Assembly: GCA_025934635.1 (NCBI GenBank)
Contig: JAICWX010000032.1
Coordinates: forward strand, 1 to 43,706
Length of the DNA stretch: 43,706 bases
Origin: Streptosporangiaceae bacterium
GTDB taxonomy: Bacteria > Actinomycetota > Actinomycetes > Streptosporangiales > Streptosporangiaceae
Direction of reading: 5' to 3'
Shown here: positions 23,674 to 32,262 of the stretch, piece after piece
Numbering within the stretch: position 1 is the stretch's first letter
How the letters are laid out: the number at the start of each line of letters is the position of its first letter
Made by a program: the position numbers and the translations under genes
Notes under the pieces: generated by a model
Told to the model about the DNA's origin: nothing
Databases searched by the model: none
Seen by the model: only the letters and a program-made list of their open reading frames with translations

Positions 23674-24069
23674 TTACTGGGCGCGGACCGCCGGTGTCAG
23701 GATGTCACCGACTGCCTCCACCAGCAGCGTCATCTCGTAGGAGACCACGTTCGTATCGCATTGCGAGGCGGCCAGGACCGCCAGGCAGGACCCGTCGCTG
23801 ATCGCCATGACGAAGAGCAGCCCGTTCTCCATCTCCACCAGGGCCTGCGTCGGCAAGCCGGCCTCGAAGATCCGGGCGGCGCCTTGTACCAGGCTGACCA
23901 GGCCGGAGGTGATGGCCGCGAGCTGCCCGGCGTGGGCCTGCGGGAGATGTTGCGACACGGCCAGCGGCACGCCGTCCGCGGACACGACGATGGCGTGCGC
24001 CACATCCGCTACCCGCGACGTGAAGCCGGTGATGAGCCAGTTCAGGTCCTGGCGGTATACCGAACTCAA
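23674..24069 (-). CDS. Roadblock/LC7-domain protein (CvnB-like)
   Basis: A 131-aa roadblock/LC7 protein, the family of MglB and the conservon protein CvnB. It starts LNWLITGFTSRVADVAHAIVVSADGVPLAVS and ends with a helix, all within one domain. Such proteins dimerise and regulate small Ras-like GTPases. The start is a TTG (24067-24069) with AGGAG eight bases upstream, overlapping the sensor-kinase stop as TTGA. A normal conservon continues with a DUF742 protein and a GTPase; neither is here, because the next gene is convergent. Its GTPase partner must therefore be elsewhere or absent. Confidence 0.9.
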   Translation of the reverse strand: MSSVYRQDLNWLITGFTSRVADVAHAIVVSADGVPLAVSQHLPQAHAGQLAAITSGLVSLVQGAARIFEAGLPTQALVEMENGLLFVMAISDGSCLAVLAASQCDTNVVSYEMTLLVEAVGDILTPAVRAQ

Positions 24070-26786
24070 CGACCAGTCTCCTCTCCCGCGCCGGGCTCCT
24101 GGCCCTTGGCACGGCGAATTCCGCCCTGGAAACCGCTCAGGCGGTTGCGGACCAATTCAGGGGATCGCTGCGGGGCCGCCGGTCCCTTGGCCCCGCGTCC
24201 GCCGGCCGCGTCGGCAGCCGGGTGGCCGCCACCCACGGAACCGGGCAGGAGGTTCGCTCGCGGGACGCGTACCGGCAGTCCCGCGGCCGTGTGGTCGCCG
24301 CCCGGGTCGGTACCGGCCTGACCGGTACCGACCTGACCGGCATGCCGGTCAGCGCCCCACAGGCCCGCTCCGGATACCCCGCCCGGCACCGGCAGCAGGC
24401 CGGGCACGGGCAGCCCGGAGGGCGTCGGCGGTGGAACCTCGGCTGGATTGCCGCCGTCAGCCGCGGTGGCCGCCGGCGGGTGGCTGCGGAACCAGATCGA
24501 CGTCGATGAGCCGGGCGGCCGCGCCGCCTCGCGCGGGGCGGCCGCCGCCTGCGCCGTGTGATGCTGGCCGGCCGGGGCCTGTGCCACGTGATGCTGCATC
24601 GGTGTGGCGGTCATCGGTGCCGCGGTCATCGGTGCCGCGGTCATCGGTGCCGAGGGATCGGTCCAGCCGCTGGCGGACGGCCCGGCCGGGGTCAGGCGGG
24701 CGGCGGCCCGCTGGCCGCCGGCCGCCTGGCGCGAGGTCGCAGTGGTCCGGCGCTCCAGCCGGTCGCCAGGCCAGGAGGACTGCTGGGCTTCCCGGGCGGC
24801 GACGTTGTCCGGCAGCCAGACCAGGGCGGCCAGCCCCTGCGGGGGCCGTGAGCGCAGCCTGACCCGGACCCCGTGCCGCTCGGCCAGCCGGGCCACCGCG
24901 AACAAGCCCATGTGCCGGGATACCGACACGTCGATGACCGGCGGATTGTCGAGCCGCCAGTTCATCTCGGCCAGCCGGGCCTCGGGCACGCCGACCCCGC
25001 TGTCACTGACCTCGACCAGCACGCCGCCGCTGGTCAGTTCCTGGGCCGACACGTGGACCGGGGCATCTTCGGGGGAGAAGACCGTCGCGTTCTCGATGAG
25101 CTCCGCCAGCAGGTGCACCACGTCGGACACCGCCTGCCCGGCGATCGCGATCCCGGGCTGGATCTTGAGCGCTACCCGGCCGTACTGCTCGATCTCCGAC
25201 GCCGCGGCCCGGGCCACGTCCGCGAGCGGCACCGGCCCGCTCCACTTGCGCGCGGTGTCATGACCAGCCAGCAGCAGCAGGTTCTCTGAGTTGCGGCGCA
25301 TCCGGGTGACCAGGTGGTCCATCGAGAACAGGTTGGCCAGCCGCCCGGGATCTTGCTCGTTCTGCTCCAGCGAGTCGATCAGGCGCACCAGCCGCTCGAT
25401 CAGGGACTGGCTGCGCCGGGACAGGTTGACGAACATCGCGTTGAAGCTGCGGCGCAGCATCGCCTCGTTGCCGGCCAGCCGCACCGCTTCCGAGTGCACC
25501 TGGTCGAACGCCCGGGCGACCTGGCCGATCTCGTTGGCCGACATCACCTCGATCGGCGCCACCTCCAGGCTGGCGGAGGGATCCTGGGCCTCGCTCAGCT
25601 GCCGGACCCGCTCCGGCAGCTGCACCGTGGCGATGTGCAGCGCGCCTTCCCGCAGCCTGCGCAGCGGCCGCACCATCGAGCGGGCCACGGCGAGCGCCGC
25701 GATCAGGACCAGGAGCAGGATGACCACGGTCACGACCCCGTTGATCAGCGCGGACCGTTTGGCGCCCCCCTGCAGCGACCGGGCCCGCGTGACGATTCTC
25801 TGGGCGATGGCCAGTTCGGCCTGCTGCATGTCGTTGACCGTGGCTGTCTGGGCCGCGTACCACTTTCCGGGCGCCGCCGCCGGGCTGATGCCCAGGGCGC
25901 CCCCGCCGATGGCCAGGCTGCCGGTACCCACGATGTAGATCTCGATGTTCTGCGCCTGGTTCACCCGCGGCCCGGCCACCGAGTTCCTGTAAGCGCTCTG
26001 CTCCTGGGCGGTCGCGGTGGTGCCGAACGCGGTCAGGTCGGTGAGCTCCTCGGACTGGGCGGTGGTCAGCGCCTGCTGCACTCCGTCCGCGAAGATCTGC
26101 TGGTTGAGCGCGTTGAACAGGAGCGCGCGCTGCTGAGCGGCCTGGTCCTTGGCCAGGGACAGCGAGTTGAGCGCCTGGACGTCGTTGGCGAGGCTGGCGT
26201 CCGACGTGCCCTGCGCGATCTGGCCGTTGAGGGCGATCATGTTGCTGATGGGAGCCGAGTAGTCGGCGATCACCGCCAGTGCGGACTGGCTGGCCTGGGC
26301 CGTGCCGCGCAGCCCGTTCAGGTTCGTGATCACGGAGACCACGCTGGCCACCCGGGACTGGATGTTGGCCGGGAAGGAGCCGTTGACCCCGGCGGCCAGC
26401 CCCCGGACCCGGGCGGCCGCGGCGTCGGTCGCGTTGTACCACTGCTGCAGGTCTTTGGGCTTGGTGATGGGAAGGAGTCCGGTCGTCTCGTCCCGTTCGT
26501 TCTCCAGCGCCTGCACCAGCCCGGTGACCTGCTGTCCGAGGTTAGCCAGCTGCGATACCCGGCCGAACTGGGACGCACTGCCCGCCGCCACCGCTACCCG
26601 CAGGCCGCCGAAGACCAGGCCCATGCCGAGCGCCAGCACGATGACCGCGATGAGCCGCCAGGACACGGACCAGTCCCGGATGGCCAGTACCCGCGGGCCC
26701 TGGAATTGGGAAACTCTAGATTCCCTGGCGTGCTGGCTGGTTTTGCCGCCGTGCGATCTGCCGCTCGTCAACCCACGGTCTCCCAT
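24066..26786 (-). CDS. NIT-domain sensor histidine kinase (CvnA-like)
   Basis: Membrane sensor of about 906 aa. A first membrane helix (about 40-62) is followed by an extracytoplasmic nitrate/nitrite-sensor-like helical domain (about 65-335), a second helix (about 340-362) and a HAMP-type linker. The conserved FVNLSRRSQSLIERLVRLIDSLEQNEQD region and an HATPase with ELIENATVFSPE and VSDSGVGVP come next. The C-terminal 250 residues are Pro/Ala/Gln-rich and probably disordered, including PMTA repeats from a 15-bp tandem repeat. ATG 26786 is preferred over 26792 because AAGGA then lies eight bases upstream. It is coupled to the roadblock gene, as in actinomycete conservons. The signal is unknown. 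Confidence 0.88.
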   Translation of the reverse strand: MGDRGLTSGRSHGGKTSQHARESRVSQFQGPRVLAIRDWSVSWRLIAVIVLALGMGLVFGGLRVAVAAGSASQFGRVSQLANLGQQVTGLVQALENERDETTGLLPITKPKDLQQWYNATDAAAARVRGLAAGVNGSFPANIQSRVASVVSVITNLNGLRGTAQASQSALAVIADYSAPISNMIALNGQIAQGTSDASLANDVQALNSLSLAKDQAAQQRALLFNALNQQIFADGVQQALTTAQSEELTDLTAFGTTATAQEQSAYRNSVAGPRVNQAQNIEIYIVGTGSLAIGGGALGISPAAAPGKWYAAQTATVNDMQQAELAIAQRIVTRARSLQGGAKRSALINGVVTVVILLLVLIAALAVARSMVRPLRRLREGALHIATVQLPERVRQLSEAQDPSASLEVAPIEVMSANEIGQVARAFDQVHSEAVRLAGNEAMLRRSFNAMFVNLSRRSQSLIERLVRLIDSLEQNEQDPGRLANLFSMDHLVTRMRRNSENLLLLAGHDTARKWSGPVPLADVARAAASEIEQYGRVALKIQPGIAIAGQAVSDVVHLLAELIENATVFSPEDAPVHVSAQELTSGGVLVEVSDSGVGVPEARLAEMNWRLDNPPVIDVSVSRHMGLFAVARLAERHGVRVRLRSRPPQGLAALVWLPDNVAAREAQQSSWPGDRLERRTTATSRQAAGGQRAAARLTPAGPSASGWTDPSAPMTAAPMTAAPMTATPMQHHVAQAPAGQHHTAQAAAAPREAARPPGSSTSIWFRSHPPAATAADGGNPAEVPPPTPSGLPVPGLLPVPGGVSGAGLWGADRHAGQVGTGQAGTDPGGDHTAAGLPVRVPRANLLPGSVGGGHPAADAAGGRGAKGPAAPQRSPELVRNRLSGFQGGIRRAKGQEPGAGEETGR
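24607..24651. repeat. Three tandem 15-bp repeats in the sensor kinase tail
   Basis: Unit GCGGTCATCGGTGCC, three exact copies, encoding PMTAA repeats in the disordered C-terminus. Confidence 0.85.
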
Positions 26787-26946
26787 GCACATTGTCCTTG
26801 CTAGTTACGTCTTTTCCTGCGCTGTACCGCCGACGCGAATGACCCATCCGGACCAGGGCCTCCAGCTGTACAAGATTGAAATATGTGGTAACTCGAATAA
26901 GAAAATGAAACTTCTGGTATCTGGCGAAATCAGGGCAGCTAGGTCT

Positions 26947-28239
26947 CTAGCTAGTCCAGGGCGGCTTAGTGGCGAGAATCGACACCGAGCCGGTCGTGCC
27001 GGCCGGCAGGACCTGGCTGAAGGAACCGTGCTGCCACTGGAAGACGAATGCCGCCGCGGCCCCGTTCTCGCCCAGTGCGTCGAACTTCACCAGACCCTGG
27101 ACGGTGTTCAGCGGCACGTCGCTGTGCAGGTACTTGATGATCTTCGCGTTGTCGGTGCCGCCGGTGGCGGCCACGGCCTGGGCGACGACCTGGCCCACCG
27201 AGTAGGCCTCGGCCACGTCGGCGTTGACGCTGGACGCGCTGCCGCCGTACTGGGCGACGTACTCCCTGACCATCTGCTTGCTCTGCGCGTTGGCGTACCC
27301 GGGATACCAGCCGTTGGGCACCATCATCCCGGCGGCGTTGCCCGGGTTGACCACGGACGTGAACGCGCTGCCCTGGTCAGGGCCGGCCGCCGCGATGAAC
27401 AGCTTGGGCTTGTAGTGCTGCTGCTCAAACGCTTGCATGAAAGCGGCGACGGTCGGCACGTCGGTGGACCCGAGCACGACGAGCTGCGGGTTGGCCGCGG
27501 CCACCTCGTCGGCGGGACCCTTGTAGTCCGGGACCTCCTCGGGGAAGACCTTGGAGTACACCGTCTGCACGCCGAGCTTCTGCAGCTCCGTCTGGGCCAG
27601 TTGCACGGGCGGGTCGGCGAACGGGTCCTGCGCCATCGGATAGGCCGCCGTCTTCGGCCGCTCGCTGGCCGGCAGCGAGGCGATCCAGTTCACGAACGGG
27701 ATCATCTCGTCCGCGACCGGCAGGCTGACGTCGAACACGTTGTGATCAGCCTGGTTGGACGGGGTGTCGAAGACCGCCGGCGCGCCGCCCGCCCCTTCCA
27801 CGAACGCCATGCCGTAGCGCGCTGCCACCGACGAGGCGGGCGCGGTGAGCAGCGAGGAGAACGGCCCGAAGGCCAGGTCTACGTGATCCGCGCCGAAGAG
27901 CGTCTGGTAGTTGCTGACCACCTGGTTCGGCGTGCTGCCGTCATCGAGGATGGTGAGCTTGACCTTCCGGCCGAGGAGGCCGCCGCGGGCATTGACGTCC
28001 TTGGCCCACAGCTTGTAGCCCTTCTCGAAGGCCTCCCCGTCAGCCGAGAAGTCCCCGGTCAGGGACAGCGACGCGCCGATGGTGACCGGGCCGGCGGAGC
28101 CGGCGGCCGTGGCGGTTCCGCCGGCCGGGCCGGGCCCGCCGCCGCCGCCGGTGCAGGCGGCCAGGACGCTGACTCCGAGCACCGCGACGGTGCCCTTAGC
28201 GAACGCGCTTCTGCAGAACCGGGGGTAGCCAGGTCTCAC
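26947..28239 (-). CDS. LIV-type (Peripla_BP_6) substrate-binding lipoprotein, orphan
   Basis: Extracytoplasmic binding lipoprotein of 430 aa. GTG 28239 is chosen because GAGAGGAC precedes it and it gives a normal signal with the lipobox LAAC (Cys about 29), followed by a Gly-rich linker. The mature part is a branched-chain-amino-acid-type binding protein: TIGASLSLTGDFSADGEAF, RGGLLGRKVKLTILDDGSTPNQVV, then VDLAFGPFSSLL. No permease or ATPase genes are nearby. It begins 17 bases after the stop of a membrane histidine kinase/LuxR fusion, so it may present a ligand to that sensor rather than to a transporter (inference). Confidence 0.9.
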   Translation of the reverse strand: MRPGYPRFCRSAFAKGTVAVLGVSVLAACTGGGGGPGPAGGTATAAGSAGPVTIGASLSLTGDFSADGEAFEKGYKLWAKDVNARGGLLGRKVKLTILDDGSTPNQVVSNYQTLFGADHVDLAFGPFSSLLTAPASSVAARYGMAFVEGAGGAPAVFDTPSNQADHNVFDVSLPVADEMIPFVNWIASLPASERPKTAAYPMAQDPFADPPVQLAQTELQKLGVQTVYSKVFPEEVPDYKGPADEVAAANPQLVVLGSTDVPTVAAFMQAFEQQHYKPKLFIAAAGPDQGSAFTSVVNPGNAAGMMVPNGWYPGYANAQSKQMVREYVAQYGGSASSVNADVAEAYSVGQVVAQAVAATGGTDNAKIIKYLHSDVPLNTVQGLVKFDALGENGAAAAFVFQWQHGSFSQVLPAGTTGSVSILATKPPWTS

Positions 28240-28256
28240 GCCCACGTCCTCTCGCC

Positions 28257-29456
28257 TCAATCGTTTGCAGCTTTACACGGCCGGTTATACCGGCCTAAAC
28301 TGCCACTCGTGCGCCGAATGCCTCGAATCGCAACATAATTCACACCAGCCTGCGATTTCCTGCGAGCGGCAGAATGAGGCCGGACGGTGACCACGCTGCG
28401 CGCCGAGAGCCTGGTCAGCGAGCGCTGGCCGGGTAACTGCGGTTCGTCCGCCAGGCCGTGCTCGATGGCGTACCTGACCAGCTCGACCCGGTTGTGCAGC
28501 TGCAGCTTGCCCAGCGTGTTCTGCACGTGGTTCTGCACGGTGCGGTGCGACAGCACCAGCCGGCCGGCGATCTGCTTGTAGGACAGGCCGGTGGCGACCA
28601 TCCGCAGGATCTCGGTCTCCCGCTCGGTCAGCTGCAGCGCCGCCGCCTCGCCCGACGCCGGCGCCGCGGCCAGCCGGCCGTCCGGGATGCCGGGACCGTC
28701 GTCCCGCACCGTCACCGTGACCAGCCCCGGCTCATCCTCGACCAGCACCCAGGCCCCGGCCCGCTCACCGCAATGGCGCCGTACGTTGTCCAGCGCCGCC
28801 CGGACCGCCGACGCCAGCTCCTCCGCCGCCGTTTTTTCCAGCCGAACGGCCTGGGCTGGCACCGACACCGTCACCCCCTCCGCCTGCGTCCGCAGGACGA
28901 GGGCACTGAGGTCCACGTCGTCGCCCGCCTCGGCCCCGCGCCGCTGCACCAGCGCCAGCACCTGCAGCACCGAGTCGTGGATGTCGCGGGCCAGCCGCTC
29001 CCGTTCCCGGCTGGCCGCCTCGACCGCGGCGGCGTGCTGGCGTTCCGTCTCCACCTCGGCCGCCAATCGGGCCACATGGCCGATGGTCACGCCCGCCAGC
29101 AGCAGGAGCACCACGCCGTTGAGGACCACGGTGATGTCCCCGTGCCGCAGCACGAAATCGCAGCCGGACATGAGCAGGGCGGTGACCGTCCCCGCCCGCC
29201 GGCCGTACCTGACCGCCCAGGCCAGCACCGGCCCGGCCACCCAGATCCCGGTCACCGGCATCACCCCGTGCCGCATGGCGTGCGGGTACTGCAGCACGAA
29301 GGTGCTCAGCAGCAGGCCCGCGGTGACCAAGAGGTCGGCGCCGAGCAGGACCGGGGGGCGGCGCTCGGGGCGGGCGTAGGCCACGGTGGTGCCGGCCGTC
29401 CAGGCCGTCATCACGGCAATGACCACCCAGGCCCAGTCGAACCGCGAGTAGTCCAT
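28257..29456 (-). CDS. Histidine kinase fused to a LuxR HTH domain (no receiver)
   Basis: A 399-aa protein from ATG 29456 (a TTG at 29501 is also possible; neither has a good ribosome site). About five membrane helices (1-130) lead to a HisKA_3-type dimerisation helix with the phospho-acceptor His160 (LARDIHDSVLQVLALVQRRG). The HATPase part keeps the N box (ALDNVRRH) and DDGPGIP but ends there, without the later ATP-lid glycines. It then switches directly to a full LuxR HTH (about 276-335: LTERETEILRMVATGLSYKQIAGRLVLSHRTVQNHV). Kinase and DNA-binding halves match two adjacent genes of a MacS/MacR-like pair with everything between removed. The last 60 residues look unrelated. It probably no longer acts as a kinase. 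Confidence 0.8.
   Translation of the reverse strand: MDYSRFDWAWVVIAVMTAWTAGTTVAYARPERRPPVLLGADLLVTAGLLLSTFVLQYPHAMRHGVMPVTGIWVAGPVLAWAVRYGRRAGTVTALLMSGCDFVLRHGDITVVLNGVVLLLLAGVTIGHVARLAAEVETERQHAAAVEAASRERERLARDIHDSVLQVLALVQRRGAEAGDDVDLSALVLRTQAEGVTVSVPAQAVRLEKTAAEELASAVRAALDNVRRHCGERAGAWVLVEDEPGLVTVTVRDDGPGIPDGRLAAAPASGEAAALQLTERETEILRMVATGLSYKQIAGRLVLSHRTVQNHVQNTLGKLQLHNRVELVRYAIEHGLADEPQLPGQRSLTRLSARSVVTVRPHSAARRKSQAGVNYVAIRGIRRTSGSLGRYNRPCKAAND
28279..28295. promoter_or_regulatory. Perfect palindrome ahead of the LIV-type binding-protein gene
   Basis: GGCCGGT-TAT-ACCGGCC is a 7+7 inverted repeat about 40 bases upstream of the binding-protein start and inside the 3' end of the kinase/LuxR frame. 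It may be an operator; it lacks the T-run expected of a terminator. Confidence 0.35.
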
Positions 29457-29527
29457 ATCGTGCCACGCCCAGCCGCGATGTCCATGGCCACCCGAAAGCA
29501 ATCCACTAAGGTGGCAGTCTTGGGTGC

Positions 29528-30430
29528 ATGTCCTTCAATGACTACCGTGACCGGCGAACCGGCGATGATCTTGACCCGGCCAGGTCCGGGCAGTGGCGTG
29601 GTTTTTCCGGCTACGCCACGGGCGCCACGGCACGCAGCAAGCAGGCGCTGGTGCCCGCCGCCTGGCTCCAGTTCCCGTATCTACCTCGCGACCAGTACGA
29701 ACTCGGGCTTGAGGCGGGGCTACTGGATGCCACCTACCCGCTCGACTACACCGACTACCTCCGGACGGTCGAGGACGTGCTCCGCACGCATGTCAGGGAG
29801 TACGAGGTACGCCTTATCCCGCTGAGCATGGCCGGCCTGCGGGAATTCGCCACCGCCGCCGGTCTTGATCCTGCCCGCCGCAGTACGCGGATGGCCTACC
29901 TGAACGCTATGGGTGCCGACGCGCCGGTCCTTCCCTGGCCGCCGGGGCGGAATGCGGGATGCTGGTGCGGGTCCGGGATCAAGTACAAGAAGTGCTGCGG
30001 CAGCCCCGGGTTCACGCAGACGCCGGTACCCGATCGTGCCCGCTGCGTGCTCCGGATCGAGGCGGACGGCGGTGGGCCAGGGGATGCGCGGCGGGTTGCG
30101 GTGCCGTCCGAGCTTAGGACTGACAAGCTGCATGATGTGCTCAACCGGGCGCTGGGGCTGGACGGCGATCCCCTCTACCGCTTCGAGATCGACGGCGGCC
30201 ACGTATCAGATTCCCGCGCGGCGGACGAGGGCGACGTCCAGACGGCGGAGCAGGTTACGCTGTCGATGCTGGCCAACGAGCCAGGGCACTCGTTCACCTA
30301 CCGCCATGACCTCGATCATGGTCGGGCCTGCAACGTCATGGTTGAGGAAATCACCGCAGTCGACCCAGCTGGCAACGACGTGGTGGTTCTCGGCGACGAA
30401 CCCGGCCCAGACCGCTCATCACAGAGCTGA
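29528..30430 (+). CDS. SEC-C zinc-motif and pRiA4b ORF-3-like protein
   Basis: A 300-aa protein. Near residue 144 it has the SEC-C metal-binding motif CWCGSGIKYKKCCG, a Cys/His-type zinc site also found at the C-terminus of SecA. The C-terminal part (about 165-290) resembles the plasmid pRiA4b ORF-3 domain, which occurs in many SEC-C proteins of unknown function (RCVLRIEAD... LHDVLNRALGLDGDPLYRFEIDG). The N-terminal part is not recognised. It diverges from the histidine kinase fusion and looks monocistronic. A role in nucleic-acid or protein binding is only a guess. Confidence 0.75.
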   Translation: MSFNDYRDRRTGDDLDPARSGQWRGFSGYATGATARSKQALVPAAWLQFPYLPRDQYELGLEAGLLDATYPLDYTDYLRTVEDVLRTHVREYEVRLIPLSMAGLREFATAAGLDPARRSTRMAYLNAMGADAPVLPWPPGRNAGCWCGSGIKYKKCCGSPGFTQTPVPDRARCVLRIEADGGGPGDARRVAVPSELRTDKLHDVLNRALGLDGDPLYRFEIDGGHVSDSRAADEGDVQTAEQVTLSMLANEPGHSFTYRHDLDHGRACNVMVEEITAVDPAGNDVVVLGDEPGPDRSSQS

Positions 30431-30502
30431 CCCGCCGTCTGGCTCCGCTGACTGGAACGCTCACCACAGGCGAGCCCTCCGCGGAAACTCCGGGCCGTCT
30501 GG

Positions 30503-32110
30503 TCAGGACCGGAGGCCGGTGCCGAGCGCGGCCGCCTGCTCCGGTTGGAGCACCGCGAACTCCGGCGCGCGCCCGTCGGGACGCCACCACACCGGGTCGC
30601 CGGTGCGCCAGCGCTCGGCCGCGAGCAGGCGGGTGATCACCTTGAACGTGGCCGTGCGCGGCATCGCGCGGGCCACCCGGACGAACCGCGGCCGCTGCTT
30701 GCGCCCCAGGTCGCCCTGCCCGGCCAGGAAAGCGCCCAGCTCCGCGGGCGTCAGCGCGGCCCCGTCACGAAGCACGACACACGCCATGACCTCGTCCCCG
30801 GGGCCGTCAGCAGATGGCACGCCGTACACCGCCGCCGCGGCGATGGCGGGATGGCGCAGCAGGACCCGCTCGATCGGCGCGGTGCCGAGGTTCTCCCCGT
30901 CGACCCGCAGCCACTGGCCGGCCCGGCCGGCGAACCAGCAGAACCCGTCGGCGTCCGCGTAGGCCAGGTCGCCGCTCCAGTACCGGCCGTCGCGCATCCG
31001 GTCGGCATCGGCGGAAGCGTCGTTGTAGTACCCGGCGAACAGGCCGGGACCGGCCGTGTTCACCAGCTCGCCGACCGCCTCGGCCGGGTTGAGCAGCTCG
31101 CCGCCCGGGCCGAACACCGCGGGCGGGCACGGATGGCCGGTCTCCGGGTCGAGGACGGCCACCCCATCGGATAGCCGGCCGAGGGCACCGGGCGGGGCAC
31201 CGGGGGCACGGCTGACCGAGACGCCCCCTTCAGTGGACCCGAACCCGTCGATGACGTGACAGCCGAACCGTTCGGCAAATTTTTCCAGGTCGGCCGGTGC
31301 GCCCTCGTTGCCGTAGGCAATGCGGAGCGGGTTGTCGGCGTCCCCGGCCCGCTCCGGCGTGGCCAGCACGTAGCTGAGCGGCTTGCCCACGTAGTTGGCG
31401 TAGGTCGCGCCGAAGGCCCGGATGTCGTCCAGGAACGCCGACGCGGAGAACCGGCGGCGCAGCGCGATCGCCGCGCCGGCCGCCAGCCCGACCGCCCAGC
31501 CCGCCATGACCGCGTTGGAGTGGAACATCGGCATGGACACGTACACCGTGTCCGGTGTCCCCAGGCCGAACCGGCCCGCCAGCATCACGCCCGGCACCGC
31601 GATCTTGGCGTGGGTGACCCGCACCGCCTTCGGCTCGCCGCTGGTGCCCGAGGTGAAGATCAGCATGAGCAGGTCCTCGCCCGCCGCGGGCACCGGCTCC
31701 GGCGCCGCCCGGGCCGGGAGCTCGAGCGAGCCGAGCGGCACGGCCGGCACGTCCAGCGCGGGCAGCAGCGACGCGTAGCCCGGCTCGGCCAGCACGAACT
31801 GGCAGTCGGTGCGGGCCACGTCGGCGGCCAGGGCCGCCCCGCGGCGCACCGGGTTGAGCGCGACCAGCACCGCCCCCGCGAACGCGCACCCGCCGAGCAG
31901 GAAGGAGAATTCCGGGACGTTGTCGGCCAGCACGCCGACGTGGAAGGGGCGGCCGGGCGCGCGCCGGGCCCGCAGCGCGGCCGCGTACCGCGCGCACTCG
32001 CCGACGTGCTCGCGCCAGCTCCACCGCCGGTCCTCGAACAGCAGCCCCGGCTGCGCGCTGCCGGCCTGGGCCAGCAGCAGCCCGGTCACCGTCGGGGGTG
32101 CCGCGTCCAT
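30503..32110 (-). CDS. fadD17: FadD17-type acyl-CoA synthetase
   Basis: AMP-forming acyl-CoA ligase of 535 aa. It contains the AMP-binding loop MLIFTSGTSGEPKAV, HSNAVMAGWAVG, NYVGKPLSYVLATPE, DGFGSTEGGV and SGDLAYADADG. The alignment-like match with mycobacterial FadD17 (RRGAALA, the YVGKPLSYVLATPE block, GENLGTAPIERVLLRHP) is strong. FadD17 in mycobacteria activates steroid side-chain acids. The start is the ATG at 32108-32110 with GGAGG in front; an in-frame ATG at 32143 lies inside a KstR-like palindrome, which argues for the shorter form. It is a single gene here, without the acyl-CoA dehydrogenases that accompany fadD17 in mycobacteria. Confidence 0.88.
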   Translation of the reverse strand: MDAAPPTVTGLLLAQAGSAQPGLLFEDRRWSWREHVGECARYAAALRARRAPGRPFHVGVLADNVPEFSFLLGGCAFAGAVLVALNPVRRGAALAADVARTDCQFVLAEPGYASLLPALDVPAVPLGSLELPARAAPEPVPAAGEDLLMLIFTSGTSGEPKAVRVTHAKIAVPGVMLAGRFGLGTPDTVYVSMPMFHSNAVMAGWAVGLAAGAAIALRRRFSASAFLDDIRAFGATYANYVGKPLSYVLATPERAGDADNPLRIAYGNEGAPADLEKFAERFGCHVIDGFGSTEGGVSVSRAPGAPPGALGRLSDGVAVLDPETGHPCPPAVFGPGGELLNPAEAVGELVNTAGPGLFAGYYNDASADADRMRDGRYWSGDLAYADADGFCWFAGRAGQWLRVDGENLGTAPIERVLLRHPAIAAAAVYGVPSADGPGDEVMACVVLRDGAALTPAELGAFLAGQGDLGRKQRPRFVRVARAMPRTATFKVITRLLAAERWRTGDPVWWRPDGRAPEFAVLQPEQAAALGTGLRS

Positions 32111-32127
32111 CCGCCTCCGCCCAGAAC

Positions 32128-32141
32128 TGGAACTTGTTCTC
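32128..32141. promoter_or_regulatory. KstR-like box at the fadD17 start
   Basis: TGGAACTTGTTCTC fits the mycobacterial KstR motif TNNAACNNGTTNNA at all fixed positions except the last. It lies 18 bases before the chosen ATG of fadD17. An AGAAC-N8-GTTCT repeat (32123-32140) overlaps it. KstR controls cholesterol catabolism genes, including fadD17, in mycobacteria. Confidence 0.5.
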
Positions 32142-32262
32142 ATGATCGTAGGACCCCGCTGGCCCGGCCCGCGAGCCCGGTGGCGCCGGCCTTCCGGCCG
32201 GCCCTGGGCCAGCGGATGACCGTACTGTCGGGATAGGGTGATGGCTGCCGGGAGGAGGGGTG

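Noticed and set aside
26937..26952. AGCTAG-gtct-CTAGCT hairpin over the LIV-type binding-protein stop
   Set aside because: Only 6 bp, no T-run, and partly coding; too weak to call as a terminator.
32111..32143. Upstream in-frame ATG for fadD17
   Set aside because: It abuts the KstR-like palindrome and lacks a ribosome site; ATG 32110 has GGAGG and matches the FadD17 N-terminus.
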